Below are positions 43,030 to 51,462 of a stretch of DNA of 64,000 bases, piece after piece. This DNA is from Flavonifractor sp. An10 (GTDB lineage Bacteria; Bacillota; Clostridia; Oscillospirales; Oscillospiraceae): positions 310,001 through 374,000 of the forward strand of contig NZ_NFMB01000004.1 of the NCBI RefSeq assembly GCF_002161215.1. Reading direction: 5' to 3'. Position 1 is the stretch's first letter, and each line of letters begins with the position of its first letter. The notes beneath the pieces are model-generated. The model saw only the letters and a list, made by a program, of their open reading frames with translations. It was not told the origin of the DNA and did not search any database. The translations under genes and the position numbers were made by a program.

Positions 43030-44100
43030 CTATCCAGATGCCGGAAGGTAGTTCCTCGGATTTGTTCTCTGGCCGTTGACGCGCACCTCGAAGTGGAGGT
43101 GGGGGCCGGTGGACCGGCCGGTACTGCCGGCCAGGGATATAATGTCGCCGGTCTCCACCGTCTGGCCCACCCGCACCAGCAGCTGGGAGTTGTGGGCATA
43201 GAGGGTGGACAGGCCATTGCCGTGGTCAATCATCACGTAGTAGCCGTAGCTGCTGTGGTATTGGGCGGCAACAACGGTCCCGGGCAGGGCAGCCCGGACG
43301 GGGGTTCCAGTGGGCACTGCCAGATCCATGCCGGTGTGTCCACGGGTCTCCCCGGTGAAGGGATCGTTCCGGTAGCCGAACTCCGACGTTACCCGGCTCT
43401 CCCAGCCCGCCCCAATGGGGGAGCAGAAGCCGTCCGCCCCGATGTAGGGCATGTCCGCACCGGGAATCCAGCCCTCCGTGCCGGTGGATACGCCATACTT
43501 CACCACGTTGTACACGCTGTCCGCGTTGCTCTGCTGTTCCGGGGTGATCTCCGTTCCGGTGAGCTGCTGGATGTTCTGCCAGACCTGCTGGAGGTCTGAG
43601 ATCGGGACGGCTACGGTGTAGGCCTCCTGGGTTTCCACCTCATTGCCGTCCTCATCCACAGTGGTCACCGTGCGGGTGCACTCCTCATAGGTGACGAAGC
43701 AGTCCACAAAGCCCTGCCCGGCGTGGGCTGCCGGGTCGTCCGCGCCGAAGTACAGAGCGTAGAACATTGCCTTGACCCGGATGTCATCCAGGGTATCCCC
43801 CTCCTCCATCTGCCCCTCCACTGCCTGTATGGCGGCATCCAGCAGGGCAAAGCTGTCCCGCATCTCCTCGATGTATGCCCGGTACTCCACCGGGGTGCCC
43901 TCCGGGATGGCCCCGCCGCGAAAGCACAGGTCTACTGCGGTACGGTTGTGCTCCGCCCCGCCGGAGAGCAGAGCGCAGAAGAACACTAACAGGAGGATGA
44001 TGGGGGAGAGCACTGCCACCAGCACCCACCCCACGGCCTTCCGGCTCTTTTCGCTGGTGAGGATGGACGCGGCGGCCCTGATTGCCAATGCGGGGCTCAT
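43030..44100 (-). CDS. Membrane-anchored M23 peptidoglycan hydrolase of the transfer system
   Basis: 356-aa protein. A membrane helix at about 25-47 ('VGWVLVAVLSPIILLLVFFC') is followed by a ~170-residue region similar to the lysozyme-like linker of VirB1-type proteins, then a LytM/M23 domain with 'SEFGYRNDPFTGETRGHTGM' (first zinc ligands His and Asp), 'DHGNGLSTLYAHNSQLLV' and 'STGPHLHFEVRVNG' (HxH). It would open the cell wall for the mating channel. ATG 44100 overlaps the stop of the preceding gene. Confidence 0.9.
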   Translation of the reverse strand: MSPALAIRAAASILTSEKSRKAVGWVLVAVLSPIILLLVFFCALLSGGAEHNRTAVDLCFRGGAIPEGTPVEYRAYIEEMRDSFALLDAAIQAVEGQMEEGDTLDDIRVKAMFYALYFGADDPAAHAGQGFVDCFVTYEECTRTVTTVDEDGNEVETQEAYTVAVPISDLQQVWQNIQQLTGTEITPEQQSNADSVYNVVKYGVSTGTEGWIPGADMPYIGADGFCSPIGAGWESRVTSEFGYRNDPFTGETRGHTGMDLAVPTGTPVRAALPGTVVAAQYHSSYGYYVMIDHGNGLSTLYAHNSQLLVRVGQTVETGDIISLAGSTGRSTGPHLHFEVRVNGQRTNPRNYLPASG

Positions 44101-44888
44101 GTGGCACACCTCCCGCAGGAGCAGGGCAGGTTGTCCTCCGGGAACACCTGGGGGAGGGCCAGCTGTCCCTCGTCGTGCTCCAGGAAGTCCCGCCAGGCCC
44201 AGTTCCGGCCCAGCCCCTTGACGGCGGTTAAATGAGGCCGGGCCCTGTCCTCAATGGTCAGGGCCCGGCTTAATAGTTCCGGATATTGGTGGTAGAGAGT
44301 GCGGATCTCCCGCCGCTTCATGCTGGGACAAAAGAAGCATGAGGACTTCCCCGGCAGGGGAAGCCCGGCTTCCTGGATGACCCGGATGCACTTGTTCCGG
44401 TCCCAGCCCCACTCCATGAGGGGGTATTCCTTCTGGTATTTCTTATCTGTCATATCCCGCTCCCGGACTTTCTCCCGCCGCTCCGGTTCTCCGGCGTCAT
44501 AGCCGATGAACTTGACCACCCGGCCGCCGCCGGCCCACACCGCCTGGCAGCGGGGGTCGTGCCGGCAGAACTTTTCTTGAGGCATGATTTTGTGCTTGAG
44601 GGAGCACTTCTTATAGCCATAGGCGATGGAGGGGAGGGAACCGGAGCGCAGGCATTCCTGCTCCAGGGTGAGCCGCTGCCCATCCCGGGTGGTGTACCAC
44701 ACCCGGGTGATGGGCGGCATCCCGTGCTCCGCCAGCCAGCGGCCCATGGTATCCAGATAGGCGTAGGTGTGGGGCTGCTCGCCGCCGGGATCCGCGAAGA
44801 GGATGAGATCCACCGGGACGCGCCTCTGCCAAAGTCCCACCAGCATGGCGGTGCTGTCCGTTCCAGCGCCGTATCCCACCACGTTCAT
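44097..44888 (-). CDS. PP-loop ATPase, PAPS-reductase/DndC-like
   Basis: 263-aa protein starting 'MNVVGYGAGTDSTAML', a PP-loop variant of SGGxDS. It also has a set of cysteines: 'YGYKKCSLKHKI', 'CRHDPRCQAV', 'GKSSCFFCPSMKRREIRTLY' and a C-terminal CSCGRC, which could bind an iron-sulfur cluster or zinc. PP-loop ATPases adenylate a substrate for sulfur or nitrogen transfer. The start overlaps the virB4 stop and the stop overlaps the M23 start, so it is made with the transfer machinery. Candidate roles are DNA or tRNA modification; the target is unknown. Confidence 0.75.
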   Translation of the reverse strand: MNVVGYGAGTDSTAMLVGLWQRRVPVDLILFADPGGEQPHTYAYLDTMGRWLAEHGMPPITRVWYTTRDGQRLTLEQECLRSGSLPSIAYGYKKCSLKHKIMPQEKFCRHDPRCQAVWAGGGRVVKFIGYDAGEPERREKVRERDMTDKKYQKEYPLMEWGWDRNKCIRVIQEAGLPLPGKSSCFFCPSMKRREIRTLYHQYPELLSRALTIEDRARPHLTAVKGLGRNWAWRDFLEHDEGQLALPQVFPEDNLPCSCGRCAT

Positions 44889-46726
44889 CCCTCTCCTCCC
44901 ACAATCAGCGCGTGCTTGTGGGGCGGGGCGTGGACGTCCAGCAGGTTGCGGTCCGCGCCGCACTTGAACAGGCAGACGCCGTTATTGGGGGAACTGATCA
45001 GGTCGTACTCGGCGCTCTCCAGCTGGAGGTTGTCCATGTAGAACTTCTTGTCCACCTTGCCGCCGTGGAAGAGGAACTGATGGGTGGGGATGGCAAACAG
45101 GGGCCGGGTCAGCTCCCGCACCCCCTGGATGTCGAAGTCCTCCAGGTTCTGGGAGGCCAGGATCAGGGCGGAATTGCGCTTACGCACCCGCTTGAGGCAG
45201 TTGCGGATGTACTCAATGGTGGTCAGGTTGGACAACCAGAGGTAGAGCTCGTCCAGAGTGGCCACAGTGTTGCCCTGGGTGAGGAGCCGGTCGCTGAGGT
45301 AGGACAGCAGGTTGAACAGCAGGGCGTCCTTGACGGAGGAGTTGGCGTGGATCAGATCCTTGACGCCAAACACCAGAAACCTGGTGCTGGTGATGTTCGT
45401 GCGGCCATTGAAGTAGACGCTCTCCGCCCCCCGGCACATGGAGTGGAGGCTCAGCAGGAGTTCCCGCAGCAGCTCCCTGGGATAGAGGGGGCTGTCCTCC
45501 CGGTCATAGTGCTCGTAGGCGTCCTCCAGGACGGCGTACAGATCCTCGGCAATGGGCCAGTCCTCCGGTCCCAGGGCGGAGAAGTCCGTCTTGTCCGAGA
45601 TGCCCCACTTCCGATACAGCCGCTCCAGCATCAGCTCCAGGGTGTCCACCTGCTGGTGGGTGAAGGGCTTGTAGGCCCGGAAGAAGTCCTTGAGGAAGGA
45701 GATGTGCTGGGACAAGGGGGAACGCTGGCGGAAAGCGTTGGGCGCGGTTGGATCGTCCTCCCCGTCGTCGCCAACATCCCACCGCTTGACCTCCAGGAAG
45801 TTGATGCGGTACTGCCCGCCCATGAGATCCGCATAACAGCCGCCCAGTTTGTCGCAGAGCCAGGTCAGCTCCTGCTCCGGATCCAGGCAGATCACCGTCT
45901 TGCCGCTCTCCAGCAGGTTGCAGAGGAGCAGTTTCAGCAGGTAGCTCTTGCCCTCGCCGGAGTTGCCCAGGATAAGCACGTTGGAGTTGGTCTTGTCCGG
46001 CGTGCGGCGGTCCAGGTCCAGCAGGATGTCCGAGCCGTAGTGGTCATTGCCGATGTAAAACCCGTGGGGGTCATTCTTGCCGGAGTAGTTGATGGGGTAC
46101 AGGTTGGCCACGGAGCTGGCGGGGAGCACCCGCTCAAACTGGGCGCCCAGGGCATTGCGGCCCGCCGGGTTGGCGGAGAGGAAGCCCTCCCGCTGGCGGA
46201 GCAGCAGGGGGTCTGCCGCCAGCTTGGCGCGGGTGAGCTCGGCGCCCACCTCATCCCGCAGCCGCCGCAGCTCCTCGGGGCTTTTGGCGGCCAGCTCCAG
46301 GAACACCGCGCAGTGGATGAGGGGCTCCCGGTTCTTCCGGGCGCCGGCTATGATGGCGGCCACGTCCTGGAGGTTGGCCTCCGCTGTGACGCTCCGCTTC
46401 AGGTTGTCCTGACTGCTCCGATCCAGCCGGTTCTTGTTGACGGCCTTATGGTAGATGGCGTCCTCCTCCGCCGCTGTTACCTGGCGGGCGTAGAGGTGGA
46501 GTGTGGCGCCGGCCTTGTTGCAGATGTGGGAGAGCAGGGCCAGCTCCTCAGTGACGGCGGGGTAGCCCCGGAGGGCCAGGACACAGCGGTACAGCCCGCC
46601 CAGGACATAGGAGTCCGTGTTGAACTTGACCGCCGCCGGGGCAATCATGTCCAGAAAGTCCTTGGGCTGGAACATTTGCACCGATTTTTCCACCGGCTGT
46701 TTCCGCTTCTTCTGTGCTTTAGCCAT
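44885..46726 (-). CDS. virB4: VirB4-type conjugation ATPase
   Basis: 613-aa ATPase. The N-terminal third ('MFQPKDFLDMIAPAAVKFNT') matches TraE/VirB4 proteins of Clostridia elements. Walker A is 'VLILGNSGEGKSYLLKLLLC' (about 250), followed by 'KTVICLDPEQELTWLCDKLG', Walker B 'TVATLDELYLWLSNLTTIEY', and 'NSALILASQNLEDFDIQGVR' near the end. It powers channel assembly and transfer at the inner face of the membrane. It overlaps its neighbours on both sides by 4 to 8 bases. Confidence 0.93.
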   Translation of the reverse strand: MAKAQKKRKQPVEKSVQMFQPKDFLDMIAPAAVKFNTDSYVLGGLYRCVLALRGYPAVTEELALLSHICNKAGATLHLYARQVTAAEEDAIYHKAVNKNRLDRSSQDNLKRSVTAEANLQDVAAIIAGARKNREPLIHCAVFLELAAKSPEELRRLRDEVGAELTRAKLAADPLLLRQREGFLSANPAGRNALGAQFERVLPASSVANLYPINYSGKNDPHGFYIGNDHYGSDILLDLDRRTPDKTNSNVLILGNSGEGKSYLLKLLLCNLLESGKTVICLDPEQELTWLCDKLGGCYADLMGGQYRINFLEVKRWDVGDDGEDDPTAPNAFRQRSPLSQHISFLKDFFRAYKPFTHQQVDTLELMLERLYRKWGISDKTDFSALGPEDWPIAEDLYAVLEDAYEHYDREDSPLYPRELLRELLLSLHSMCRGAESVYFNGRTNITSTRFLVFGVKDLIHANSSVKDALLFNLLSYLSDRLLTQGNTVATLDELYLWLSNLTTIEYIRNCLKRVRKRNSALILASQNLEDFDIQGVRELTRPLFAIPTHQFLFHGGKVDKKFYMDNLQLESAEYDLISSPNNGVCLFKCGADRNLLDVHAPPHKHALIVGGEG

Positions 46727-47303
46727 GGTCGGTCACCCACCTCTCTCCGTCCACCTGGTCAAAGTGCTCGGTCACCACGTCCTGCTGGTAGTACACCGCC
46801 AGGATGCGCTTCACGTCCTGCTCCCCGGCCAGGCGGACATGGAAGCCGTGGTCCTGAATCTGCTTCTCCAGCCGCCGGGGCAGCTCACGATCCTCCGCGG
46901 CCTTGCCGTCCAGGCGGCACACCAGGGCAAACTCCCGGGAGGCGGCGGTGGAGGACTGCCTGGCGTCCAGGTGCTCCATATCCTGCCGGAGCAGCTCCCG
47001 CAGGGCGGGCTCCGGCTCCTCCTCCAGCCGCCGCTGGTAATACTGCTTGTTTTTCAGGAAGGACTCCCGGGAGTCCAGGGCCAGCAGTTCCAGGGAGGCC
47101 ATCCCCTGGAGAAGCCCGGTCAGGGCCCGCACCCGGCCCCGGATGCCCTCCGGAGAGAGGATGGACAGGTTATCCGGCCGGAGCAGGTAGAAGATCAGCT
47201 CATCCCGGCCGCACACCGCGCCGTGCTCCGTCAGGCGGGTGACGCCCATGAGCTGCCGGGTGGTCTGGCGCTGGCGCAGAAGCTGCTGTTCTTTCCTATT
47301 CAC
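46719..47303 (-). CDS. Conjugation protein, possible detached VirB4 N-terminal region
   Basis: 194-aa protein ('LMGVTRLTEHGAVCGRDELI', 'FYLLRPDNLSILSPEGIRGR', 'LELLALDSRESFLKNKQYYQ'). The 'FYLLRPDNLSILS' part resembles the beta-rich N-terminal domain of VirB4-like proteins, which may be encoded separately here. It lies between the PrgI-like and virB4 genes and overlaps both. No other motif was recognised. Confidence 0.65.
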   Translation of the reverse strand: MNRKEQQLLRQRQTTRQLMGVTRLTEHGAVCGRDELIFYLLRPDNLSILSPEGIRGRVRALTGLLQGMASLELLALDSRESFLKNKQYYQRRLEEEPEPALRELLRQDMEHLDARQSSTAASREFALVCRLDGKAAEDRELPRRLEKQIQDHGFHVRLAGEQDVKRILAVYYQQDVVTEHFDQVDGERWVTDHG

Positions 47304-47562
47304 AGCTCTGCCCCCATTCGTAATACTGCTGCTGCAGGAACAGGAAGCAGGCCGCCCGGCGGAGGAAGTCCAGGACGCTGGAGCCCTCCACCTGGATGGC
47401 GAGGAAAGCGTACAGCACCGTGCCTACCAGGGGGATCATGCTCCCAGTCTGGGCCAGCGCCAATACAGAGAGCAGAAAGGCCACCCCGATGATGGCCACG
47501 TCCCGCAGCTGCCACAGCCACAGGGTGGCCTTGGCCTTCAGGTTGTCTGGGTAGATGAACAA
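47296..47562 (-). CDS. PrgI/VirB3-like membrane protein
   Basis: 88-aa protein with two close membrane helices ('VAIIGVAFLLSVLALAQTGS', 'MIPLVGTVLYAFLAIQVE'), preceded by 'FIYPDNLKAKATLWLWQLRD'. Order and topology match PrgI-family inner-membrane subunits encoded before VirB4. I chose TTG 47562, which has GGAGGTG 8 bases upstream; an ATG at 47625 would add 21 residues translated from a strong RNA hairpin and seems unlikely. Confidence 0.72.
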   Translation of the reverse strand: MFIYPDNLKAKATLWLWQLRDVAIIGVAFLLSVLALAQTGSMIPLVGTVLYAFLAIQVEGSSVLDFLRRAACFLFLQQQYYEWGQSCE

Positions 47563-47580
47563 GAAAACACCTCCGAACGC

Positions 47581-47615
47581 GAAGGGGCGCCAGCCATACA
47601 GGCCGGCGCCCCTTC
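47581..47615. other. Strong hairpin before the PrgI-like gene
   Basis: Perfect 11-bp stem GAAGGGGCGCC / GGCGCCCCTTC with a 13-nt loop, between the RHH and PrgI-like genes. No T-run follows on the - strand. It may stabilise or attenuate the transfer mRNA. Confidence 0.45.
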
Positions 47616-47621
47616 TGTGGG

Positions 47622-48023
47622 TCATTCTGCTGTGCCGCTTTCCTCCGTGTCCTCATCCTGGCCGTTGCTATCCGCCTCCGCTTCGCCGTCAGGCTCAGCG
47701 GAGGCATCCGTAGCCTCCCGTTCCTCCTGAGCTTCTGCCAGGGCCCTGTGGATGCAGTCCAGGAAGAAGGCGTTCTGCTTGATGCCCCTCTCCTGCAGGT
47801 AGTCCTTGAACCTCTCGAACAGCTCGCCGGGTACCTGGAATGCCACCGTCCTCTTGTCTGTGTTCATCGTGTTTTCCTCCTTATTTTGATTGTCGTAGAA
47901 TGTCTGGATCAGCCATGTCATGTACTGGCCCAGGGTCTGGCCGGACGCCTCCTGTGCCTCCCGCACCCGGGCATGGAGCCCTTCCGGGATGGGTGCGCAG
48001 AGGTTTTTCACTTTTCCTTCCAT
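47622..48023 (-). CDS. Tandem ribbon-helix-helix protein with internal start site
   Basis: 133-aa protein with two RHH-like units: 'NLCAPIPEGLHARVREAQEA' with 'LGQYMTWLIQTFY' (residues 7-45), and 'TVAFQVPGELFERFKDYLQE' with 'QNAFFLDCIHRALAEAQ' (58-98), then an acidic tail (EEREATDASAEPDGEAEA...). Codon 53 is an ATG (47867) preceded by AAGGAGGAAAACACG, an excellent ribosome site, so the second RHH unit plus tail may also be made alone (81 aa). It probably represses or organises the transfer operon that starts downstream. Confidence 0.75.
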   Translation of the reverse strand: MEGKVKNLCAPIPEGLHARVREAQEASGQTLGQYMTWLIQTFYDNQNKEENTMNTDKRTVAFQVPGELFERFKDYLQERGIKQNAFFLDCIHRALAEAQEEREATDASAEPDGEAEADSNGQDEDTEESGTAE

Positions 48024-48133
48024 ATTGCAGCTCCCTTCCTTTTGTGGTAACGCAAGTATACCGATCTCACCGGCAAATAGCTATGACCAACACCAACAAG
48101 GATTTTGCCGGAAAGTAAGCAGAAGCAACAATG
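48024..48133. other. Short gap between methyltransferase end and RHH gene
   Basis: About 110 bp with no gene. Its position suggests a leader or promoter for the RHH-PrgI-virB4 run; no confident boxes seen. Confidence 0.35.
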
Positions 48134-49388
48134 TTAATCCCCCTCCGCCGCCCGGGCGATGCCGGCCATGATATACTCCACGCAGGGGATGGCCACGCTG
48201 TTGCCCAGGGCCTTATAGCGGGCGGAGTCCGAGGAGCCGGGCAGGTCTGTCCAGCTGTCCGGGTAGCCCTGCAGGCGCTCACATTCCAGCGGGGTGAGCC
48301 GCCGGATGAGGAGGATCGCCGGTGCGTCACGGCCAGGCTGGCAGACCAGGTCTGTGGCGTCCTTCTGCTGGCGGGCGCTCTGGGTGGAGGCGATGCTGTC
48401 CTCTCTGAACTTATCCACCCACTGGCGGCTGAATACCGCGTGCCTGTCTGCTCCAGTCAGGGTATAGGCCACATCCCGCTGAATACCGATTCCGTTGCCG
48501 CCGTTGCGGGGCTGCCGGTCAATGGCGTTGCCGCAGATGCAGATGACCGGTTCCGGCTGGAGGGCCAGGGGCAGGTTGTTTCCGCCGGTGCCCGCCCGGG
48601 CGGAGAGGGTGGGGCACACCGGGTGAGGCCCTGTGTACCGGCTGTCCACGCCGTGGTTCTCAAAAACCAGAGGCTGATGTCCGTGCTCCTTCGTCCTCAC
48701 AAACTCCATATCGCTCATTTCTGCGCAAGCGCAAAAAGTTCGCTCATTCCGTTGCTCGTCCTCTCCCCAAAAGGCTGTACAGCCTTTTGAGGGCCCCATT
48801 GGGGTACCGGTCTTATCTTCCGTGCAGTCCATGACGCTGCCGCCCTGGTCGTTGAGGCAGAGGACGGAGGGCATGCGGTTGCCGCTCTGGCCTGCCTTCA
48901 GTGTGGGGGCAACACGCTCCGAGTACCCAATACTGCCCGCGCTGGCCCCCGCCCCGGCGGAAAATCCAGCCGCAAAGCCTGGTGTCCCCGTAAGGCCGCT
49001 CTCATTCTGACTGGCCAGCCCAGCCTGTACCAGCAGCGCCCTGTGGAGCTGGGGCGGGAGGGGGCGGCCTCGCTCCCCCGCCCGGCGCAGGATGCCCAGG
49101 CAGGCTCTCCTGGTCAAATAGTATTTTCGGGGCGGATTGTCCTGCAAAATCAGCGACAAGGAACACCCTGCGTCTCCGCTGGGGGGTGCCGGGCCAGTAT
49201 TGAGCGTCAAAGACCCGCCACGCCAGGGAGAACGCAGATCCCAGTAAAATTCGCCCAGCAGGTTGCCAGCCCCAGGGGTGAGGTCGAGGGATAAAAACGG
49301 CACCGCAGTTAATGCCGATGATCTGCTGGAGGACGAGCTGGAAATCCGCCCCTTTGGGGTATCCGCTGCTGAACACACCGGGCACGTT
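48134..49388 (-). pseudogene. C5-cytosine DNA methyltransferase, C-terminal fragment (piece 3)
   Basis: Continues the gene from the second RIT insertion: 'NVPGVFSSGYPKGADFQLVL', 'GWQPAGRILLGSAFSLAWRV' and 'FDAQYWPGTPQRRRRVFLVA'. After a frame change near 49010-49080 it goes on with 'ERVAPTLKAGQSGNRMPSVL', 'NDQGGSVMDCTEDKTGT', 'CICGNAIDRQPRNGGNGIGI', and the terminal motifs IX-X 'RRLTPLECERLQGYPDSWTD' and 'SARYKALGNSVAIPCVEYIM'. An extra ~37 codons lie between 'EDKTGT' and 'EHGHQPLVFENHG'. The phage-like target-recognition region is otherwise well kept. Confidence 0.85.
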
Positions 49389-49421
49389 ATGAGCAGAAAG
49401 CAATTATGCGTGGTCCCTCTC

Positions 49422-49463
49422 TAAAAAGCAGAGGAACAGCAGCGTTAAGCACTGTTCCTCTGC
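49422..49463 (-). terminator. Rho-independent terminator of RIT A operon
   Basis: Perfect 12-bp stem GCAGAGGAACAG / CTGTTCCTCTGC (49428-49439, 49452-49463), loop 12, followed on the - strand by TTTTTAG. It lies 25 bp after the third recombinase gene. Confidence 0.85.
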
Positions 49464-49487
49464 ACATAATAATTTGGTGAAAGCGGA

Positions 49488-50501
49488 TCATCCAAGGGAT
49501 GAGAGCCAATCAATGAGTTCGCTGTCCTGTTCCCAGTTAGTGACCGGGGGCAGCCTTAGATGCTCAGTAGCCTTTTCCAACGCAGACCGTTTCGCTTCGT
49601 TGTCTGCCCTTGCATAGATTTCAGTAGTCGAAATATCCGCATGGCCGAGAAAATCCTTGATGTAAACAGGATTGACGTTGGCCTGTACAAGATGCATGGC
49701 CTTCGTGTGGCGGAGCTTGTGCGGAGAAACATTCAACGGCATATCGGATGAAACACCCTGCGCCATCTCAACGTATTTCCGCAGGATATAGGTAACACCT
49801 GACCGCGTCAGTTTTTTTCTGTGAGTATTCCAGAACAAGGGCAAGTCAGAGTGCCGGACAGGATCAATGCGGTTCTCCTCGAAATATACTTTCAGCAGAT
49901 CAACCGTCTGCTTCATTAGTGGTACGGAGCGTATCTTCCTGCCTTTTCCGTGGAGTGTTATCACAGCGGGAACATCAAGGCGCACATCGCATATACGGAT
50001 ATCAATCAACTCGCTGACACGCGCCGCTGTATCATATAGGACCGTGAGCATGACCATATCTCGCCGTCCTTTTTTCGTAGAGCGGTCAGGCATGGAGAGC
50101 AGGAGCTTCAGATTGTCCGCAGTAAGATACTGAGCAGGGGGAGATGCAGCAACTTTTCTGGGGATATTGTGGATCTGGATGCATTGCTCCATGTACCCCG
50201 GTTCCTCCGCCATCACATAATCGAAGAAAGCATGGATTGCGCAAAGTCGCTGGTTATAGGTAGACGGCGACGCCCCCCGGGTGTTAGTCAGCCAAAGCAA
50301 AAATTCCTCCATGCAGCTCTTTCCCAATGTCGTCAGTTTTAATTTGGCAATGTTGTACCCTTTTACATCCCGACAGAAAGTAAGAAGCAGCTTAAATGTA
50401 TCCCGGTAGGAACAGATCGTATTGCTGCTCAAATTTCTCTGAACCGGAAGATAGTGCGTTAGATACCGGGTCAGCAGAACGGAGAAGTCAACCGTCTTCA
50501 T
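49488..50501 (-). CDS. RIT A tyrosine recombinase, third gene
   Basis: 337-aa phage-integrase-type recombinase. An N-terminal SAM-like domain ('LLTRYLTHYLPVQRNLSSNT') precedes the catalytic domain. Active-site residues are Arg in 'LYDTAARVSELIDIRICDVR', Lys in 'ITLHGKGRKIRSVPL', His-x-x-Arg in 'VSPHKLRHTKAMHL', His in 'DFLGHADISTTEIYARADNE' and the nucleophile Tyr in IYARA. All six are present. The ATG overlaps the preceding gene by 14 bases. Together with the other two it would catalyse movement of the element. Confidence 0.9.
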   Translation of the reverse strand: MKTVDFSVLLTRYLTHYLPVQRNLSSNTICSYRDTFKLLLTFCRDVKGYNIAKLKLTTLGKSCMEEFLLWLTNTRGASPSTYNQRLCAIHAFFDYVMAEEPGYMEQCIQIHNIPRKVAASPPAQYLTADNLKLLLSMPDRSTKKGRRDMVMLTVLYDTAARVSELIDIRICDVRLDVPAVITLHGKGRKIRSVPLMKQTVDLLKVYFEENRIDPVRHSDLPLFWNTHRKKLTRSGVTYILRKYVEMAQGVSSDMPLNVSPHKLRHTKAMHLVQANVNPVYIKDFLGHADISTTEIYARADNEAKRSALEKATEHLRLPPVTNWEQDSELIDWLSSLG

Positions 50502-51462
50502 GCAAAACCTCGCTTTCGGGAATCAGATCACCAAACTGTTCTTCCAGCCTTGCGGTAATGTCTGGGTACATTTGGGCAGTTAATTGCAAATAATTCTGCG
50601 TCCCTCTAATGCCGGCATGTCCCAGATAGCGGGAGAGTACCGGCAGTGCAGCAGTGAGATCTTCTCCGGAGCGCACCCAGCTATTAAGGCAGTGAACAGC
50701 GAAGGTATGGCGGGTATCGTGCGGGCGAGGGCCTCTCCCAGCTCCAAAATATGGAATATTTGCATGGCTGAGAAGGTATTGGAATTGCACTTGAAGCCAT
50801 GTGGCTCCATAAGCCCCACATTTACCCCGACGCGCTGGACTTGGAAACAGCAACATCTCCCCGGATCGTGGAGAAAGTACCTCCAAATATTTCGTCAGAG
50901 CATCGGCGACAGAATCGGAGAATGGCACAATTCGGTTTTTATGAAATTTTGTATCCCGGATCGTAAGCGTATTCTTTGCGAGATCCACATCTCCAACACG
51001 CAGCTCTCGCAACTCAGCGGAACGCAGACCACAGTTGAACAGGATACGAAACATAACCGGAAGCTGGTGGTGGCGGAGCGGGTTTTGCTCTGTGGGAGGG
51101 ATGTAGTCAGCAGCGTTAAGCATCCGCTCAATTTCATCATCTGAAAAGATATATGCCTTGAAATTGCGGATTTGCTTTGGCAGCGAGCGACGTGGAACTT
51201 TGTATGCCGTAAAGCCTTTTCGAATCACGAAGTCAAGAAAACCATTGATAGCACTCGCTTCCCTTTGAACGGTGCTGGCCTTTTGGTTCAGCCTGTTGCC
51301 AATATGTCCGAGAACATACTCCTTTGTAAACTCCACATTGCCGTCCTCCGGGTTCTCGTAGTCCTGCAGAAATCTTCGGATGCAGTCCCTGTCAGTTTTT
51401 CCAACAAAGCCAAGTGCTTGGCGCTCATCCATGTACTGCTCAAGTAATTGTTCCGTCGTCAC
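50488..51462 (-). CDS. RIT A tyrosine recombinase, second gene
   Basis: About 324 aa. GTG 51462 was chosen because AAAGGAGG lies 7 bases upstream; it overlaps the stop of the first gene. Catalytic residues: Arg in 'FNCGLRSAELRELRVGDVDL', Lys in 'RDTKFHKNRIVPF', His-x-x-Arg in 'RPHDTRHTFAVHCL', His in 'RYLGHAGIRGTQNYLQLTAQ' and Tyr in NYLQL. The linker between HxxR and the last His is longer than usual ('SWVRSGEDLTAALPVL'), a feature shared with the second gene of element B. Confidence 0.9.
   Translation of the reverse strand: MTTEQLLEQYMDERQALGFVGKTDRDCIRRFLQDYENPEDGNVEFTKEYVLGHIGNRLNQKASTVQREASAINGFLDFVIRKGFTAYKVPRRSLPKQIRNFKAYIFSDDEIERMLNAADYIPPTEQNPLRHHQLPVMFRILFNCGLRSAELRELRVGDVDLAKNTLTIRDTKFHKNRIVPFSDSVADALTKYLEVLSPRSGEMLLFPSPARRGKCGAYGATWLQVQFQYLLSHANIPYFGAGRGPRPHDTRHTFAVHCLNSWVRSGEDLTAALPVLSRYLGHAGIRGTQNYLQLTAQMYPDITARLEEQFGDLIPESEVLHEDG

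Noticed and set aside
44912-47242. A 776-codon open frame on the + strand opposite virB4
   Set aside because: Its low-complexity V/L/Q/G/E-rich composition is typical of a reverse-strand shadow. The - strand encodes an unmistakable VirB4 ATPase.
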